Counted from the first letter of the stretch, positions 34,196-42,924 are shown. The stretch: DNA of 64,000 bases from Peristeroidobacter soli (GCF_004138485.1 NZ_RYEV01000003.1:682001-746000); one strand, 5' to 3'. Notes: generated by a model from the letters alone, not told the origin. A program made the numbers and translations.

Positions 34196-35491
34196 GTGAA
34201 GCATCAGTTTCTAGCGGCCGCCGCTGCCGCCGCCGCCTTGAGTATGGGGTCCGCGGCCCACGCCGCATCGAATGACGAGATCGCGCAGATCCGCTCGCAG
34301 TTACAAAGTCTCATGCAGCGAGTCGACAAGCTCGAAGCCGAGAACGACACCCTCAAGGCCGAGAACGACCAGCTCAAGGCGCAGACCGAACAGGTCACCA
34401 AGCAGCTCGCCGCCACCAATCATCAGAGCGCGGACAAGCTGACGCCGCCGCCCGCCGCGAAGGCCGCCGATTGGCCGAACCGCATCGTGCTCAAAGGTGA
34501 CGTTCGTTATCGTCACCAGGAAACCGACGATGAGAGCGCCAGCGCCAGGCGCGATGAAGATCTGCTCCGCGCGCGCCTTGGCGTGGAGGCCAAAGTCAAC
34601 GACAACATCGTCGCTGCGATCGGCGTCGCCACGTCCTCCGCGCCCGGCAATCCGCGAGGCGCGAACGTGCAGCTCGACGGCGAGTTCTCGCGCAAGTCGT
34701 TATATCTCGATCTGGCCTATTTCGATTGGACGTTCGCCGACAACGCGCATTTCATCGCCGGCAAGATGAAGATGCCGTTCGCGCGTCCCGGTCAGAGCCT
34801 GTTCTGGGATAACGACATCAATCCCGAAGGCATTGCGTTGACCTATGGCACCGGCTCGCTATTCGGCTCGGTATGGGGTTACTGGATCGAAGAGAACGTA
34901 CCGGCCACCACCACGGTGACCACCACGACCGATACCAAAATGTATGGTCTGCAGCTGGGCAATCGTTTCGATCTCGGCGGCAACAATCTGGTGGTGATGG
35001 CGTCGTACTACGATATCGCCGCGGCCAAGAATCGTCGTCCGTTCTATAACGGCTCCTCGAACGGCAACTCGCTCACGCCGACCGGCGGTCTCGCTTACGA
35101 TTTCCAGGTCGTGAGCCTCGGGGCGGAATACAACACCAGGCTGGGCGAGCTGCCGCTGCAGGTGTGGGCCGACGTCGCTCGCAATCTCGACGCCGAATAT
35201 GACACTGCGTACACGATGGGCACGATGATCGGCAAAGCGTCGAATCCGGGCACGTGGGAAACGGGCCTCGCTTATCAGCTGATCGAGAAGGACGCGTTGT
35301 TCGCCCAACACATCGATTCCGACTTCGGCGGGGGCCTGTCGGATTCCGGCGGCTGGGTTCTGCGCGCGGGCTACGCCCCGGCCAAGAACTGGGTGTTGAA
35401 CGCCACGTATTTCAAGAACGTCAACAACCAGGACGTGGGCACCGAGTACGATTTCGATCGGCTCATGCTCGACTTCAATACCAGGTTCTAG
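34196..35491 (+). CDS. outer-membrane porin with N-terminal coiled coil
   Basis: 431 residues from GTG 34196, chosen because GGAGA ends five bases before it and the signal peptide (MKHQFLAAA... to SAAHAA) begins there; an in-frame TTG at 34175 is less likely. After cleavage comes a Leu/Asn coiled coil at about 25-75 (LEAENDTLKAENDQLKAQ), which may form a trimeric stalk at the periplasmic face, then a beta-barrel with alternating hydrophobic strands and C-terminal Phe (FDRLMLDFNTRF). It matches the putative-porin family. Substrate unknown. Strong terminators flank it on both sides, so it is monocistronic. Confidence 0.88.
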   Translation: MKHQFLAAAAAAAALSMGSAAHAASNDEIAQIRSQLQSLMQRVDKLEAENDTLKAENDQLKAQTEQVTKQLAATNHQSADKLTPPPAAKAADWPNRIVLKGDVRYRHQETDDESASARRDEDLLRARLGVEAKVNDNIVAAIGVATSSAPGNPRGANVQLDGEFSRKSLYLDLAYFDWTFADNAHFIAGKMKMPFARPGQSLFWDNDINPEGIALTYGTGSLFGSVWGYWIEENVPATTTVTTTTDTKMYGLQLGNRFDLGGNNLVVMASYYDIAAAKNRRPFYNGSSNGNSLTPTGGLAYDFQVVSLGAEYNTRLGELPLQVWADVARNLDAEYDTAYTMGTMIGKASNPGTWETGLAYQLIEKDALFAQHIDSDFGGGLSDSGGWVLRAGYAPAKNWVLNATYFKNVNNQDVGTEYDFDRLMLDFNTRF

Positions 35492-35513
35492 AACAGGCGC
35501 CGATGTTTACTGG

Positions 35514-35549
35514 AGCCCTCTGCCGGCGCGGCAGGGGGCTTTCCTTTTT
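35514..35549 (+). terminator. intrinsic terminator after the porin
   Basis: Twelve-base stem with one G-U pair (35514-35525 with 35529-35540), GCG loop, then TTCCTTTTT. Located 23 bases after the porin stop codon. Confidence 0.93.
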
Positions 35550-35726
35550 GTGATCAGCAAACATCGCGGGTGAGTGCCAGGGGAACTTTCTCACACAACG
35601 CCGCAGATCCATCCAAAGTCTTATTGCGAACTCGCCGTCGGGAACCGTATCTAAGAGTCATGGATTAAATTCCTGACGGCAGTTGCCGATGTCTTGGTAC
35701 AAAGGTCATGCACGAGGTGCCTGGCG

Positions 35727-36350
35727 ATGAGCGAAGAGGGCCCAGCAGCGGTAGTCGCGGTTCCCAATCTGCGCGAGTTCTTTCACGACTCGGTGCAGAA
35801 GGCGCTACGTAACCAGCGCGTGGACGTCGACGATCACACCGAGCACTATGTGGTGAACGTACTGACCATGTTCGCGCGCTCCGAAGAGCTGTACGAGCGA
35901 ACTTCCGAAGGCGTGCGCCTCCGGCCTCTTGCTCACATGCTGGCGGATGCGTCCGCCGCGCCGTCCAGTCAGCAGCGTGACGAAGCGCTGCGCCGTTTGG
36001 GCGATGTCTCTTTGTTCATCGCCGGTTTCTTCGCGCAAAGCTTCGCGCGCAAACTCGTCGACGTCGATTACCACATCGCCATGGGCGGCCGCGCGTACGG
36101 CACGCTCGCCGAGAACATGCGCTATTCGATGCGCGGTCAGGCGTTCGCGACGGTGTTCCTGGAGCTGGCCAAAAAATTTCAGCGGCTGGTGGATGTGCTC
36201 AACGATGTGGCCGAGATGGCCTATCAGCACACCGACAAGGACATCCTGCGCCTGTACGAGATCTGGCTGAAGACCGGCAGCCCGCGCGCCTTTGCGATCC
36301 TGCAGCGCTTGGGTGTGGCGCCGGTGAATGCCGGGAGAAAGGAGCACTGA
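35727..36350 (+). CDS. conserved-looking protein of unknown function
   Basis: 207 residues from ATG 35727. I do not recognise the family. It is mostly helical and soluble, with a central segment LFIAGFFAQSFARKLVDVDYHIAMGGRAYG that might form a partly buried helix. No catalytic motif is evident. The next gene starts one base after its stop with its own AAGGAG site inside this gene's end, so the two form a coupled pair and may act together. Confidence 0.8.
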   Translation: MSEEGPAAVVAVPNLREFFHDSVQKALRNQRVDVDDHTEHYVVNVLTMFARSEELYERTSEGVRLRPLAHMLADASAAPSSQQRDEALRRLGDVSLFIAGFFAQSFARKLVDVDYHIAMGGRAYGTLAENMRYSMRGQAFATVFLELAKKFQRLVDVLNDVAEMAYQHTDKDILRLYEIWLKTGSPRAFAILQRLGVAPVNAGRKEH

Positions 36351-36351
36351 C

Positions 36352-37005
36352 ATGCTGCTGCGTCGTATGCAGTCGCTTCTGACCCGACTGTACGATGCAC
36401 CCGTCGAGCACGATGCCGAGGATTTTCTGATCAGCGATCCGCAGCGGCTGCGCGAGGTCGTCGGTGACGAACGCGGGCCGCTCAGCGACGAGCAAGTGTT
36501 CGTGGTGCAGGAAGACGGCGGTGTGCGCATCGGCCTGTTCATCGACGAGCGCGTGCTCGATCGCCTGCAACGTCGCAATCCGCTCGACGCGCTCGACGAA
36601 GGCAATCTGCACGACTTCTGCACGGCGCTCGAAGGCGTCAGTCATTTCCATTACTTGATCTGGAGCCTGGCTCGCGGTCGGCCGGTGTCGCTGCTGGAGT
36701 TGGAGTTGCAGGCCGAGGTGGATAAGTACGCCACGGCGCTGGCTTTGATCACACAGCAGCGCGCGGGCGCTTTCCCGGGCGCGCTTCATGCGCGGATGTT
36801 CAGCGGGGTGAGCTTTCTGCCGCAGCTGGATGAGATCAGCCGGCGTCGCTATGAAGAGGCGAATCGTCACGCGGCCCGGTACTGCCGGTCATTGGATCAG
36901 CGGTATCTGCACCCGCGGCGCTCGCAGCCGGAGAAGTGGCTCGCCGAGCTGCGCCGGTTCTTCCGCTGCGGGCATCAGGAGAAGATTCGCCAGCTGGCGG
37001 TTTGA
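36352..37005 (+). CDS. protein of unknown function paired with the upstream gene
   Basis: 217 residues from ATG 36352, with AAGGAG at 36340-36345. Family not recognised. Features: an N-terminal basic helix (LLRRMQSLLTRL), then EDFLISDPQRLREVV, and LHDFCTALEGVSHFHYLIWSLARG, which looks like a helical sensor or binding core. The C-terminus is rich in Arg and ends FFRCGHQEKIRQLAV. Cytoplasmic, no signal peptide. Its close coupling to the preceding unknown gene suggests a shared process. Confidence 0.8.
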   Translation: MLLRRMQSLLTRLYDAPVEHDAEDFLISDPQRLREVVGDERGPLSDEQVFVVQEDGGVRIGLFIDERVLDRLQRRNPLDALDEGNLHDFCTALEGVSHFHYLIWSLARGRPVSLLELELQAEVDKYATALALITQQRAGAFPGALHARMFSGVSFLPQLDEISRRRYEEANRHAARYCRSLDQRYLHPRRSQPEKWLAELRRFFRCGHQEKIRQLAV

Positions 37006-37013
37006 ACCACCAA

Positions 37014-37391
37014 TTACTCGCCGCGCTTGGTCTCGCCGACGCGCTTCTTCATCTCGATCCACTTCGACAGCTCGCGCAGGTCGCGCTTCGGCGCCGTCGG
37101 CTTGCGCTTCAGCAGGCCGCTCTCGTATGGGTTGTAGCCCAGACGGGTGCCCTTGGCGTTGTTCTGGATCGGCGTATTGGCCGGCTGCTCCTCTTCCATG
37201 AAGGACAGGCCGGGATGATCGAGAGCTTTGCGACGCGCCCGCTCGCCGTGCTCGCCATCCTCGCTCAGGCCATCGCTCCACGCGTAGACCGCGTTACCCC
37301 GATCGTCGAAAGCAATGCGCCCTGGCTGCCTCGCAGGTTCGACCACTCGCGGCCGCAGCCGGAGACCCAGTTTTTTCAGATCGTCATTCAA
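37014..37391 (-). CDS. small charged protein of unknown function
   Basis: 125 residues, hydrophilic, converging on the previous pair with an eight-base gap. The N-terminus has RIAFDDRGNAVYAWSD, a short beta-like motif; the middle has NPYESGLLKRKPTAPKRDL; the C-terminus is Lys/Arg-rich. Probably partly disordered. No family recognised, but codon use and composition look like a real gene, unlike the overlapping frames on the plus strand. Confidence 0.65.
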   Translation of the reverse strand: MNDDLKKLGLRLRPRVVEPARQPGRIAFDDRGNAVYAWSDGLSEDGEHGERARRKALDHPGLSFMEEEQPANTPIQNNAKGTRLGYNPYESGLLKRKPTAPKRDLRELSKWIEMKKRVGETKRGE

Positions 37392-37517
37392 CTCCGCTTC
37401 TCCATTTCAACCTGTGCCAACCCTCTTCATCCCTTTAGAGGCGTGCCGCTATTGAATTGCTTCGTCGCAGTGCACGCAAGTTGCAAAAGTGTGATGCGGA
37501 TGCCGAATGCGAACGAC

Positions 37518-37542
37518 CCACTGTCATGCATCCCGACAGTGG
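37518..37542. other. isolated hairpin between nudF and the small charged gene
   Basis: Perfect eight-base stem (37518-37525 with 37535-37542) with a nine-base loop, in the 186-base gap downstream of the nudix gene and upstream of the small charged gene (both minus strand). No T-run follows on the minus strand. It may be part of a leader or a weak terminator. Confidence 0.35.
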
Positions 37543-37577
37543 TACAAATGCGATAAAAATACCGACAGAGACTCCCC

Positions 37578-38111
37578 CTAGCCCGCCGAGGTTTGCACAT
37601 AGGGGAGGGCGCGAAGCAGGGCCGCCAGGGTCTTGCCGTCGCGGATCTCACCGGACTGCGCCATCCGCACGGCTTCGTCGAACGGCACCCAATGCGCGTC
37701 CAGAACTTCGGCGGCTTCGAGCTGATTGGGGACCTCGGTCAGCCCGGTGGCGAGGAACAGGTGGATCACCTCCGTGAAAATCCCGGGAGAAGACAGGCAG
37801 TCGCCGAGGCTGCGCCACTCGCTCGCGCGGCGGCCGGCTTCTTCCTCCAGCTCACGCTGCGCGGTCTGCAGCGGCGGTTCCTTGTTATCGAGCTTGCCGG
37901 CCGGGAGCTCCCAGATGAAGCCCTTGGCCGCGTGCCGGTACTGCCGCACGAGGCAGACCCGATTGGCGTCGTCGAGGGCGAGGATGGCGGCGCCGCCCGG
38001 GTGATAGACCATCTCGAGGGTGGCGACGTAATCGTTCGGCAGCCGCACTTGCTCGACATTCACCTGGATCACTCGTCCGGTGAAGACGGGGGTGATTTTC
38101 TCGACACTCAT
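37578..38111 (-). CDS. nudF: ADP-ribose pyrophosphatase (nudix hydrolase)
   Basis: 177 residues from ATG 38111. The nudix box runs GKLDNKEPPLQTAQRELEEEAG, with the ELPAG lead typical of ADP-ribose/nucleoside-sugar pyrophosphatases and the SSPGIFTEVIHLFLA segment found in NudF. It hydrolyses ADP-ribose to AMP and ribose-5-phosphate. It lies four bases after the deacylase gene, third in a minus-strand operon. The in-frame extension up to 38234 overlaps that gene and is Pro/Arg-rich, hence rejected. Confidence 0.88.
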   Translation of the reverse strand: MSVEKITPVFTGRVIQVNVEQVRLPNDYVATLEMVYHPGGAAILALDDANRVCLVRQYRHAAKGFIWELPAGKLDNKEPPLQTAQRELEEEAGRRASEWRSLGDCLSSPGIFTEVIHLFLATGLTEVPNQLEAAEVLDAHWVPFDEAVRMAQSGEIRDGKTLAALLRALPYVQTSAG

Positions 38112-38115
38112 GAGC

Positions 38116-39261
38116 TCAACCTTGGGGATCGGATTCGTCGGCGGGCGCGGCTTCGTCGTCCTCGGCGGCGTCTTCGGCCGACTGCTTGGACATCTTCGAG
38201 GGCGTGGTGGCCGTGCCGATGCGATAGGCGGCAAAGCCGGGCAGCACCACTTGATTCAACGCCATGCCCAGCACGCGGCCGCTGGTGGGGGCGTAGATGC
38301 GATGCTGTTGATTCGAGATCGGGTCGGTAACCACACCGAGCAGCTCGCCTTCGCTGACCCGCTCGCCGAGCGCCACGTCGGAGAACAGGATGCCGCCGTG
38401 ATCCACGCGCACCCACTTGGAGGCGTAGTACACCGGCTCCGGGTCGCCCCAGTAACGCCGTTGCTTGGTCATCCCGAGCGAGTAGAGCAATGTTTCCACC
38501 GCCTTGGCGCCATGCTCGACCTGTTCGGACTGCACGCGCATGGGTTCACCCATTTCGAACGTGACCGAAGGAATTCCTGCCTCGGTGGCCGCCCTTCGCA
38601 ACGATCCTCTTTCGCCAACGCTGTGCAGGACGACCGTCGCGCCGAAAGCTTTGGTCATGCGCGACACCTGCGGCAGGCGCAAGTCGGCGCGGACCTGCGG
38701 CAGATTGGTCCGATTCAACGAGCCGGTGTGTAGATCGATCAACGCCGAGCAATTCTTCACCACCTCGGTGAAGAACGAGTGCGCCATGCGCGTGGCGGCG
38801 CTGCCTTTGGGGTTGCCCGGGAAGTAACGATTCAGGTCGCGGCGGTCCGGCAGATAGCGAGCGCCGCGATAAAAGCCCTGGATGTTGACGATGGGCACGC
38901 CGATGACGGCGCCATTCAATTCCTCGACATCGATATCGTCGAGCACCCGACGCGCCACTTCGATGCCGTTCAACTCATCGCCATGCACGGCCGCGGTCAG
39001 GCACAGCACCGGGCCGGGGCCTTTACCGTTGAGCACGAACACCGGCACGGGCGAGACGAAACCTTCCATCGCCTGGCCGCTGGTCCAGGTGAGTTTCTTG
39101 CGGGTGCCGGGCGGCACCTCGCTGCCGAGCAAGCGCAGGCGACCCTTGGGCTTCAGCGTTTCGGTGCCTTCCATCGTGGCGGGCGCCGGCGTGGGTTCGG
39201 CGCCGTGCACCAGGGCGCAAGTCAGGCAACCGAGCAGCAGCGAGGCGGCTAACCGTTTCAT
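38116..39261 (-). CDS. secreted succinylglutamate desuccinylase/aspartoacylase-family zinc hydrolase
   Basis: 381 residues with an N-terminal signal peptide (MKRLAASLLLGCLTCALVHG). Zinc ligands H93 and E96 in AVHGDELNG and H178 in LIDLHTGS place it in the M14-like AstE/aspartoacylase group. A C-terminal beta domain (YASKWVRVDHGGILFSD) and an acidic tail follow. Probably a periplasmic amidohydrolase of unknown substrate. Its start overlaps the upstream methyltransferase stop by four bases, and nudF follows at four bases. Confidence 0.86.
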   Translation of the reverse strand: MKRLAASLLLGCLTCALVHGAEPTPAPATMEGTETLKPKGRLRLLGSEVPPGTRKKLTWTSGQAMEGFVSPVPVFVLNGKGPGPVLCLTAAVHGDELNGIEVARRVLDDIDVEELNGAVIGVPIVNIQGFYRGARYLPDRRDLNRYFPGNPKGSAATRMAHSFFTEVVKNCSALIDLHTGSLNRTNLPQVRADLRLPQVSRMTKAFGATVVLHSVGERGSLRRAATEAGIPSVTFEMGEPMRVQSEQVEHGAKAVETLLYSLGMTKQRRYWGDPEPVYYASKWVRVDHGGILFSDVALGERVSEGELLGVVTDPISNQQHRIYAPTSGRVLGMALNQVVLPGFAAYRIGTATTPSKMSKQSAEDAAEDDEAAPADESDPQG

Positions 39262-40094
39262 GACGCCTTCTTCACGAACTTCAGCGTGAACCGGTCGCTC
39301 TCGCCGATTTGTTTGTAACGCTCATCGGCGCCGTCGGCGAGGCCGGGCGGCAAGGTCCACACGCCCTTTTCGTAGTTCTTGGTGTCCTTGGGATTGGCGT
39401 TGATCTCGGAGCGGCCGACCAGCTCGAAGCCGGCGGCTTCGATCATGCGGATCGCGTAATCCTCGTTGATATAGCCCGAGGCGGCCTTGGGATCCTGGGG
39501 CAGCTTCGGGTCGCCTCGGTGCGCGACCACGCCCAGCACGCCGCCTGGTTTGAGTGCGGCATGCATGGCGGCGAGCGCGTCGCGCTCCCAGCCGAACATC
39601 ATCCAGTTGTGCAGATTGCGGAAGGTCAGCACCAGGTCGGCCGAGCCGGCCGGCGCGATCTCGCTCTTCGCCGGCGGCCCGGCCAGCGTGGTCGTGATCA
39701 CCTTGCCGTACAGGTCGGGCCGCAGCTGAAGCATCTCGCGATAGCTGTCGACCGCGTTCTTGGCGTACTCGCCCGAGGCGGGGTCGAGCAGGGCGGAGTA
39801 CAGCTGACCGTGCTCCTTGAGCAACGGCGCGAGGATCTCGGTGTACCAGCCGGCTCCGGGCCACACTTCGACCACGGTCATGTCCTGGCGGATGCCGAAG
39901 AACTCCAATGTCTGTTTGGGGTGGCGGTAAACGTCCCGGGCGCGATGCTCGGGGGCGCGGTGTTCGCCTTTCAGGAGGGTGTCGAGCGCGGCGCTGGTGG
40001 CCGGATCGGTGGCAGGCGTCGTCGCGCACGCAGTCAGCAATATCGCGCTCAGCAGGAGCCAGCTGAACGACCGGGCGACGCAGGGCAATCTCAT
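39258..40094 (-). CDS. lipoprotein SAM-dependent methyltransferase-like protein
   Basis: 278 residues. The signal peptide ends in the lipobox LTAC (C23), so the protein should be membrane-anchored outside the cytoplasm, yet it has a class I methyltransferase fold: motif I EVWPGAGWYTEIL, LVLTFRNLHNW, and LKPGGVLGVVAHRG. SAM is not known to be plentiful in the periplasm, so the real activity is unclear. Relatives with the same layout are common in Gammaproteobacteria. It is first of the methyltransferase-deacylase-nudF operon. Confidence 0.86.
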   Translation of the reverse strand: MRLPCVARSFSWLLLSAILLTACATTPATDPATSAALDTLLKGEHRAPEHRARDVYRHPKQTLEFFGIRQDMTVVEVWPGAGWYTEILAPLLKEHGQLYSALLDPASGEYAKNAVDSYREMLQLRPDLYGKVITTTLAGPPAKSEIAPAGSADLVLTFRNLHNWMMFGWERDALAAMHAALKPGGVLGVVAHRGDPKLPQDPKAASGYINEDYAIRMIEAAGFELVGRSEINANPKDTKNYEKGVWTLPPGLADGADERYKQIGESDRFTLKFVKKAS

Positions 40095-40190
40095 TCCTTA
40101 TCCTCGCGACCTGACAAGCCGCGAAGATACCAAAACCGGCCCCAGCCACGCCCTGCGGAGCGTGGCCCGGGCCGACGGAACTGGTTCAGT

Positions 40191-40221
40191 AACGGCAGCC
40201 TGGTTGCAGCAGGCTGTCGTT
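40191..40221 (-). terminator. hairpin downstream of the second RRM gene
   Basis: Twelve-base arms (40191-40202 with 40210-40221) with one mismatch and a seven-base loop, six bases after the stop codon of the minus-strand RRM gene. No T-run follows; a second GC-rich stem at about 40139-40175 lies further on. Together they probably end this transcript. Confidence 0.45.
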
Positions 40222-40227
40222 AGCTGG

Positions 40228-40503
40228 CTACCAGCGACCGTTCTGGCGTGGCGGACGGGCTTCGCGTTCGCGAGCCTCGTTCACACGCAGCGGGCGGCCA
40301 CCCATGTCGAAACCATTCATGTGCTGAATGGCCGTCTGAGCGTCGCCGGAAGGCATTTCCACGAAGCCGAAGCCGCGCGGCCGCCCTGTTTCCCGATCGT
40401 TCACCAGTTTGACCGATTGCACCGTGCCGTGTTTTTCGAACAGGGAACGGACATCCGTTTCAGTAGCGCTGAACGGCAGATTGCCAACGTAGATCGTCGT
40501 CAT
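40228..40503 (-). CDS. RRM-domain RNA-binding protein (paralogue)
   Basis: 91 residues with one RNA recognition motif: RNP2 IYVGNL and RNP1 RGFGFVEM. It is close to the protein at 33616-33936 (shared stretches NDRETGRPRGFGFVEMP and DMGGRPLRVNEA), but the tail is short and Arg-rich (REREARPPRQNGRW) in place of polyglycine. It has its own promoter and leader, so the two are probably regulated separately. Role: binding of single-stranded RNA, perhaps as a cold or stress chaperone. Confidence 0.95.
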   Translation of the reverse strand: MTTIYVGNLPFSATETDVRSLFEKHGTVQSVKLVNDRETGRPRGFGFVEMPSGDAQTAIQHMNGFDMGGRPLRVNEAREREARPPRQNGRW

Positions 40504-40808
40504 CGAAGGTCACTCTTTGAGGCCAGACAAAAGTTGCAGCCAAACGATCGCCTCCGCAAAGCTCATGGGCTTCCGGATGAAAGTACGATCGCCGTGTCTT
40601 GGTCGCTGACAATCAACCATGGGAATGGCGTGGCGGTAGACGAGCTTGTAAAGCGCGTAGGTCCGAAGGTCGCTCTTGTAGGTTGAAATGCGTATTCAGC
40701 TGACCGCGGCCGATACTACGTCAGCCTTTTGGCGACTGCAATGATCCTACTTGACAGGACTTTTTTGGATTTTTTTGCAGCTGCGAATGACTGAGCGATC
40801 GCTGCAAT
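40504..40808 (-). promoter_or_regulatory. promoter and long leader of the second RRM gene
   Basis: Non-coding stretch. On the minus strand TTGCAG (40741-40736), a 17-base spacer and TAGTAT (40718-40713) form a plausible sigma-70 promoter; the transcript would start near 40706 and have a leader of about 200 bases. Nothing else coding is visible. The region beyond it toward speA holds the palindromes listed separately. Confidence 0.4.
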
Positions 40809-40877
40809 GGATCTAACTTAAGTTAGATCCGGGGTCGGCAGGCCGGGCGAAGCGCCCGGCCTGGGATGACGTCATCC
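40809..40877. repeat. three stacked palindromes after speA
   Basis: A 22-base perfect palindrome centred on TTAA (40809-40830), a GC-rich hairpin with nine-base arms and AAG loop (40841-40861), and a 14-base palindrome around TGACGTCA (40864-40877) that includes the speA stop codon. The middle one is a likely speA terminator stem without a T-run. The long perfect palindrome could be a protein-binding site or a cruciform; its role is unknown. Confidence 0.7.
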
Positions 40878-42839
40878 TTCCAGATAGGTGTAGCCGTTCA
40901 GCTCCCACTCGTAGAAACGGCGCAACGCCTGGCTCTCGGCCAGGGTCATGCGGCCTTCGCGCACGGCGCGCTCGCAATCCCGGGCGAATTGAGGAAACAA
41001 CCGTTCCACGTCGTACTCCATGTAACTGAGCACTTTGCCGGCGGTGTCGCCCTTGACGATCTCCTCGATCCACCAGCCGCCCTCGTCGTGCAGGCGGATA
41101 TGGACCACGTGCGTATCGCCGAACAGATTATGCAAATCGCCCAGCGTTTCCTGGTACGCACCGACCAGGAACGCGGCCAGGTAGTACTCCTCGCCGGGCT
41201 TCAGCTCGTGCAGCTCCAGGGTGCGCTTCACTTCGCGGTGGCTGACGAAGCGGTCGATCTTGCCGTCCGAGTCGCAGGTGATATCGGCCAGCACGCCGTT
41301 GCGTGTTGGTTTCTCATCGAGCCGGTGAATGGGCATGATGGGAAACTGCTGGCCGATGGCCCAGCTGTCCGGCAACGACTGGAACACCGAGAAATTGCAG
41401 AAGTAGGTATCGGAGAGAATCAGCTCCAGGCCTTCCAGCTCTTCCGGCACGCGATCCAGCTTCCGGCAGTAGTCGCGGATCTTGGCGCAGGTCGCCCAAT
41501 ACAAACGTTCCGTCAGGCCGCGGAATTCCAGGCTCAGCAAGCCGAGGTTGAACATCTGCAGCGCCTGTTCGCGCGCCTGCAGGGCGTCGTGATAGCACTC
41601 CACCAGCCGCCGTTCGGAAATCGTGCGATAGGCTTCGAACAGATCGAGCACCGGTTGCGGCAGCTCGTCGCGGTCGCCGCTGTACTCGTCTTCGATCCGG
41701 TCCGAGATGCGGAATTTGTCGAGGCATGAAGAGCCGAGCGTGTTGAACACCAGCACGCTGTGATGAGCGGCCGTGGCACGGCCCGATTCGCTGACGATGA
41801 CCGGATGGTCGATGCCGCGCGCGTTGCAGACGCTGCCGATGCGATACACGACGTCGCTGGCGTATTCGTTCATCGTGTAGTTCATCGACGATTCGAAGTT
41901 GGTGCCGCTGCCGTCGTAGTCGACGCCGAGGCCGCCGCCCACGTCGATATATTTCAGGCCGGCGCCCATCAGCTTGAGCTCCGCGTACACGTGCGCCAGC
42001 TCGTTGATCGCGTCCTTCACCTTGCGAATGTCCTGCAGCTGGCTGCCGGGATGACAGTGCACCAGCTCCAGACAGTCGAGCATGTCGTTGGCTTTGAGCA
42101 CCTTCACCAGCTCGAGGATCTCGGTGACGAACAGGCCGAACTTGGACTTCTCGCCGGCCGAATCGCGCCAGCGGCCGGCGCCTTCGCTCGCCAGCTTCAC
42201 GCGCACGCCGATGCGCGGGCGCACTTGATACTTCGCGGCGTGCTTCAGCACCAGCTGCAGCTCCTCGAAGTTTTCGATCACCGGGATGATGGTGCGGCCG
42301 AGCTTGGTGGCGAGGATCACCGCTTCGATGTAGCTGTCGTCCTTGAAGCCATTGCAGATGATCATGCGTTGCTCGGGCGCATTTTCGGTCAGCGCCATCA
42401 CCGCGAGCAGCTCGGGCTTGGAGCCGGCTTCCAGGCCGAAGCCGAATTCATCGCCGTAGCGATACACCTCTTCGACCACCAGGCGCTGCTGATTCACCTT
42501 GATGGGGAACACCGCCGTGTAGCGGTTCTTGTAGTCGTTCTCGGCAATGGCCTGCGCGAACGCCTTCTGCAGACGGCTCAGTCGATGTCGCAGGATGTCG
42601 GAGAAGCGCACCACCACCGGTGCGGTCAGATCGCGCTGACGCAGTCCTTCGACCACTTCATACAAATCGATCTCGCGCTCCGGCGAGCCGTCCGGCCTCA
42701 CTACGACATGACCGGCGGCGTTGATGCTGAAGTAATGCTTGCCCCAGGCGGGGACCTGGTACAGGTCGAGCGAATCCTCGGTGTCCCAGGATCCGTTGGT
42801 GACGCCTAACGGCAGAGGTTTCTTTGCGGTGGAGTCCAA
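40872..42839 (-). CDS. speA: biosynthetic arginine decarboxylase
   Basis: 655 residues, the normal length of PLP-dependent fold-III arginine decarboxylase. PLP lysine K114 is in VFPIKVNQQR; GGGLGVDYDG binds the phosphate; LVHCHPGSQ and the late CDSDGKIDRF are family marks. It converts arginine to agmatine, the first step toward putrescine. With homospermidine synthase 2 kb away this suggests an agmatine-putrescine-homospermidine route; agmatine-processing genes are not in the window. Start ATG 42839. Confidence 0.96.
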   Translation of the reverse strand: MDSTAKKPLPLGVTNGSWDTEDSLDLYQVPAWGKHYFSINAAGHVVVRPDGSPEREIDLYEVVEGLRQRDLTAPVVVRFSDILRHRLSRLQKAFAQAIAENDYKNRYTAVFPIKVNQQRLVVEEVYRYGDEFGFGLEAGSKPELLAVMALTENAPEQRMIICNGFKDDSYIEAVILATKLGRTIIPVIENFEELQLVLKHAAKYQVRPRIGVRVKLASEGAGRWRDSAGEKSKFGLFVTEILELVKVLKANDMLDCLELVHCHPGSQLQDIRKVKDAINELAHVYAELKLMGAGLKYIDVGGGLGVDYDGSGTNFESSMNYTMNEYASDVVYRIGSVCNARGIDHPVIVSESGRATAAHHSVLVFNTLGSSCLDKFRISDRIEDEYSGDRDELPQPVLDLFEAYRTISERRLVECYHDALQAREQALQMFNLGLLSLEFRGLTERLYWATCAKIRDYCRKLDRVPEELEGLELILSDTYFCNFSVFQSLPDSWAIGQQFPIMPIHRLDEKPTRNGVLADITCDSDGKIDRFVSHREVKRTLELHELKPGEEYYLAAFLVGAYQETLGDLHNLFGDTHVVHIRLHDEGGWWIEEIVKGDTAGKVLSYMEYDVERLFPQFARDCERAVREGRMTLAESQALRRFYEWELNGYTYLEG

Positions 42840-42924
42840 GTGCGCTGGCCTCGAGAAAAGGGTGGGCCCGTGTAAGAAAGGCGCGAACGATACTGCAAAG
42901 AGATTGCGAAATTAAGTGATCCAG

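Noticed and set aside
37427-37651. 74-codon minus-strand frame overlapping the nudF end
   Set aside because: Overlaps nudF in another frame, no ribosome-binding site, unusual Cys/Arg composition.
41760-42809. 349-codon plus-strand frame opposite speA
   Set aside because: Shadow of speA, low-complexity His/Val/Arg-rich translation.
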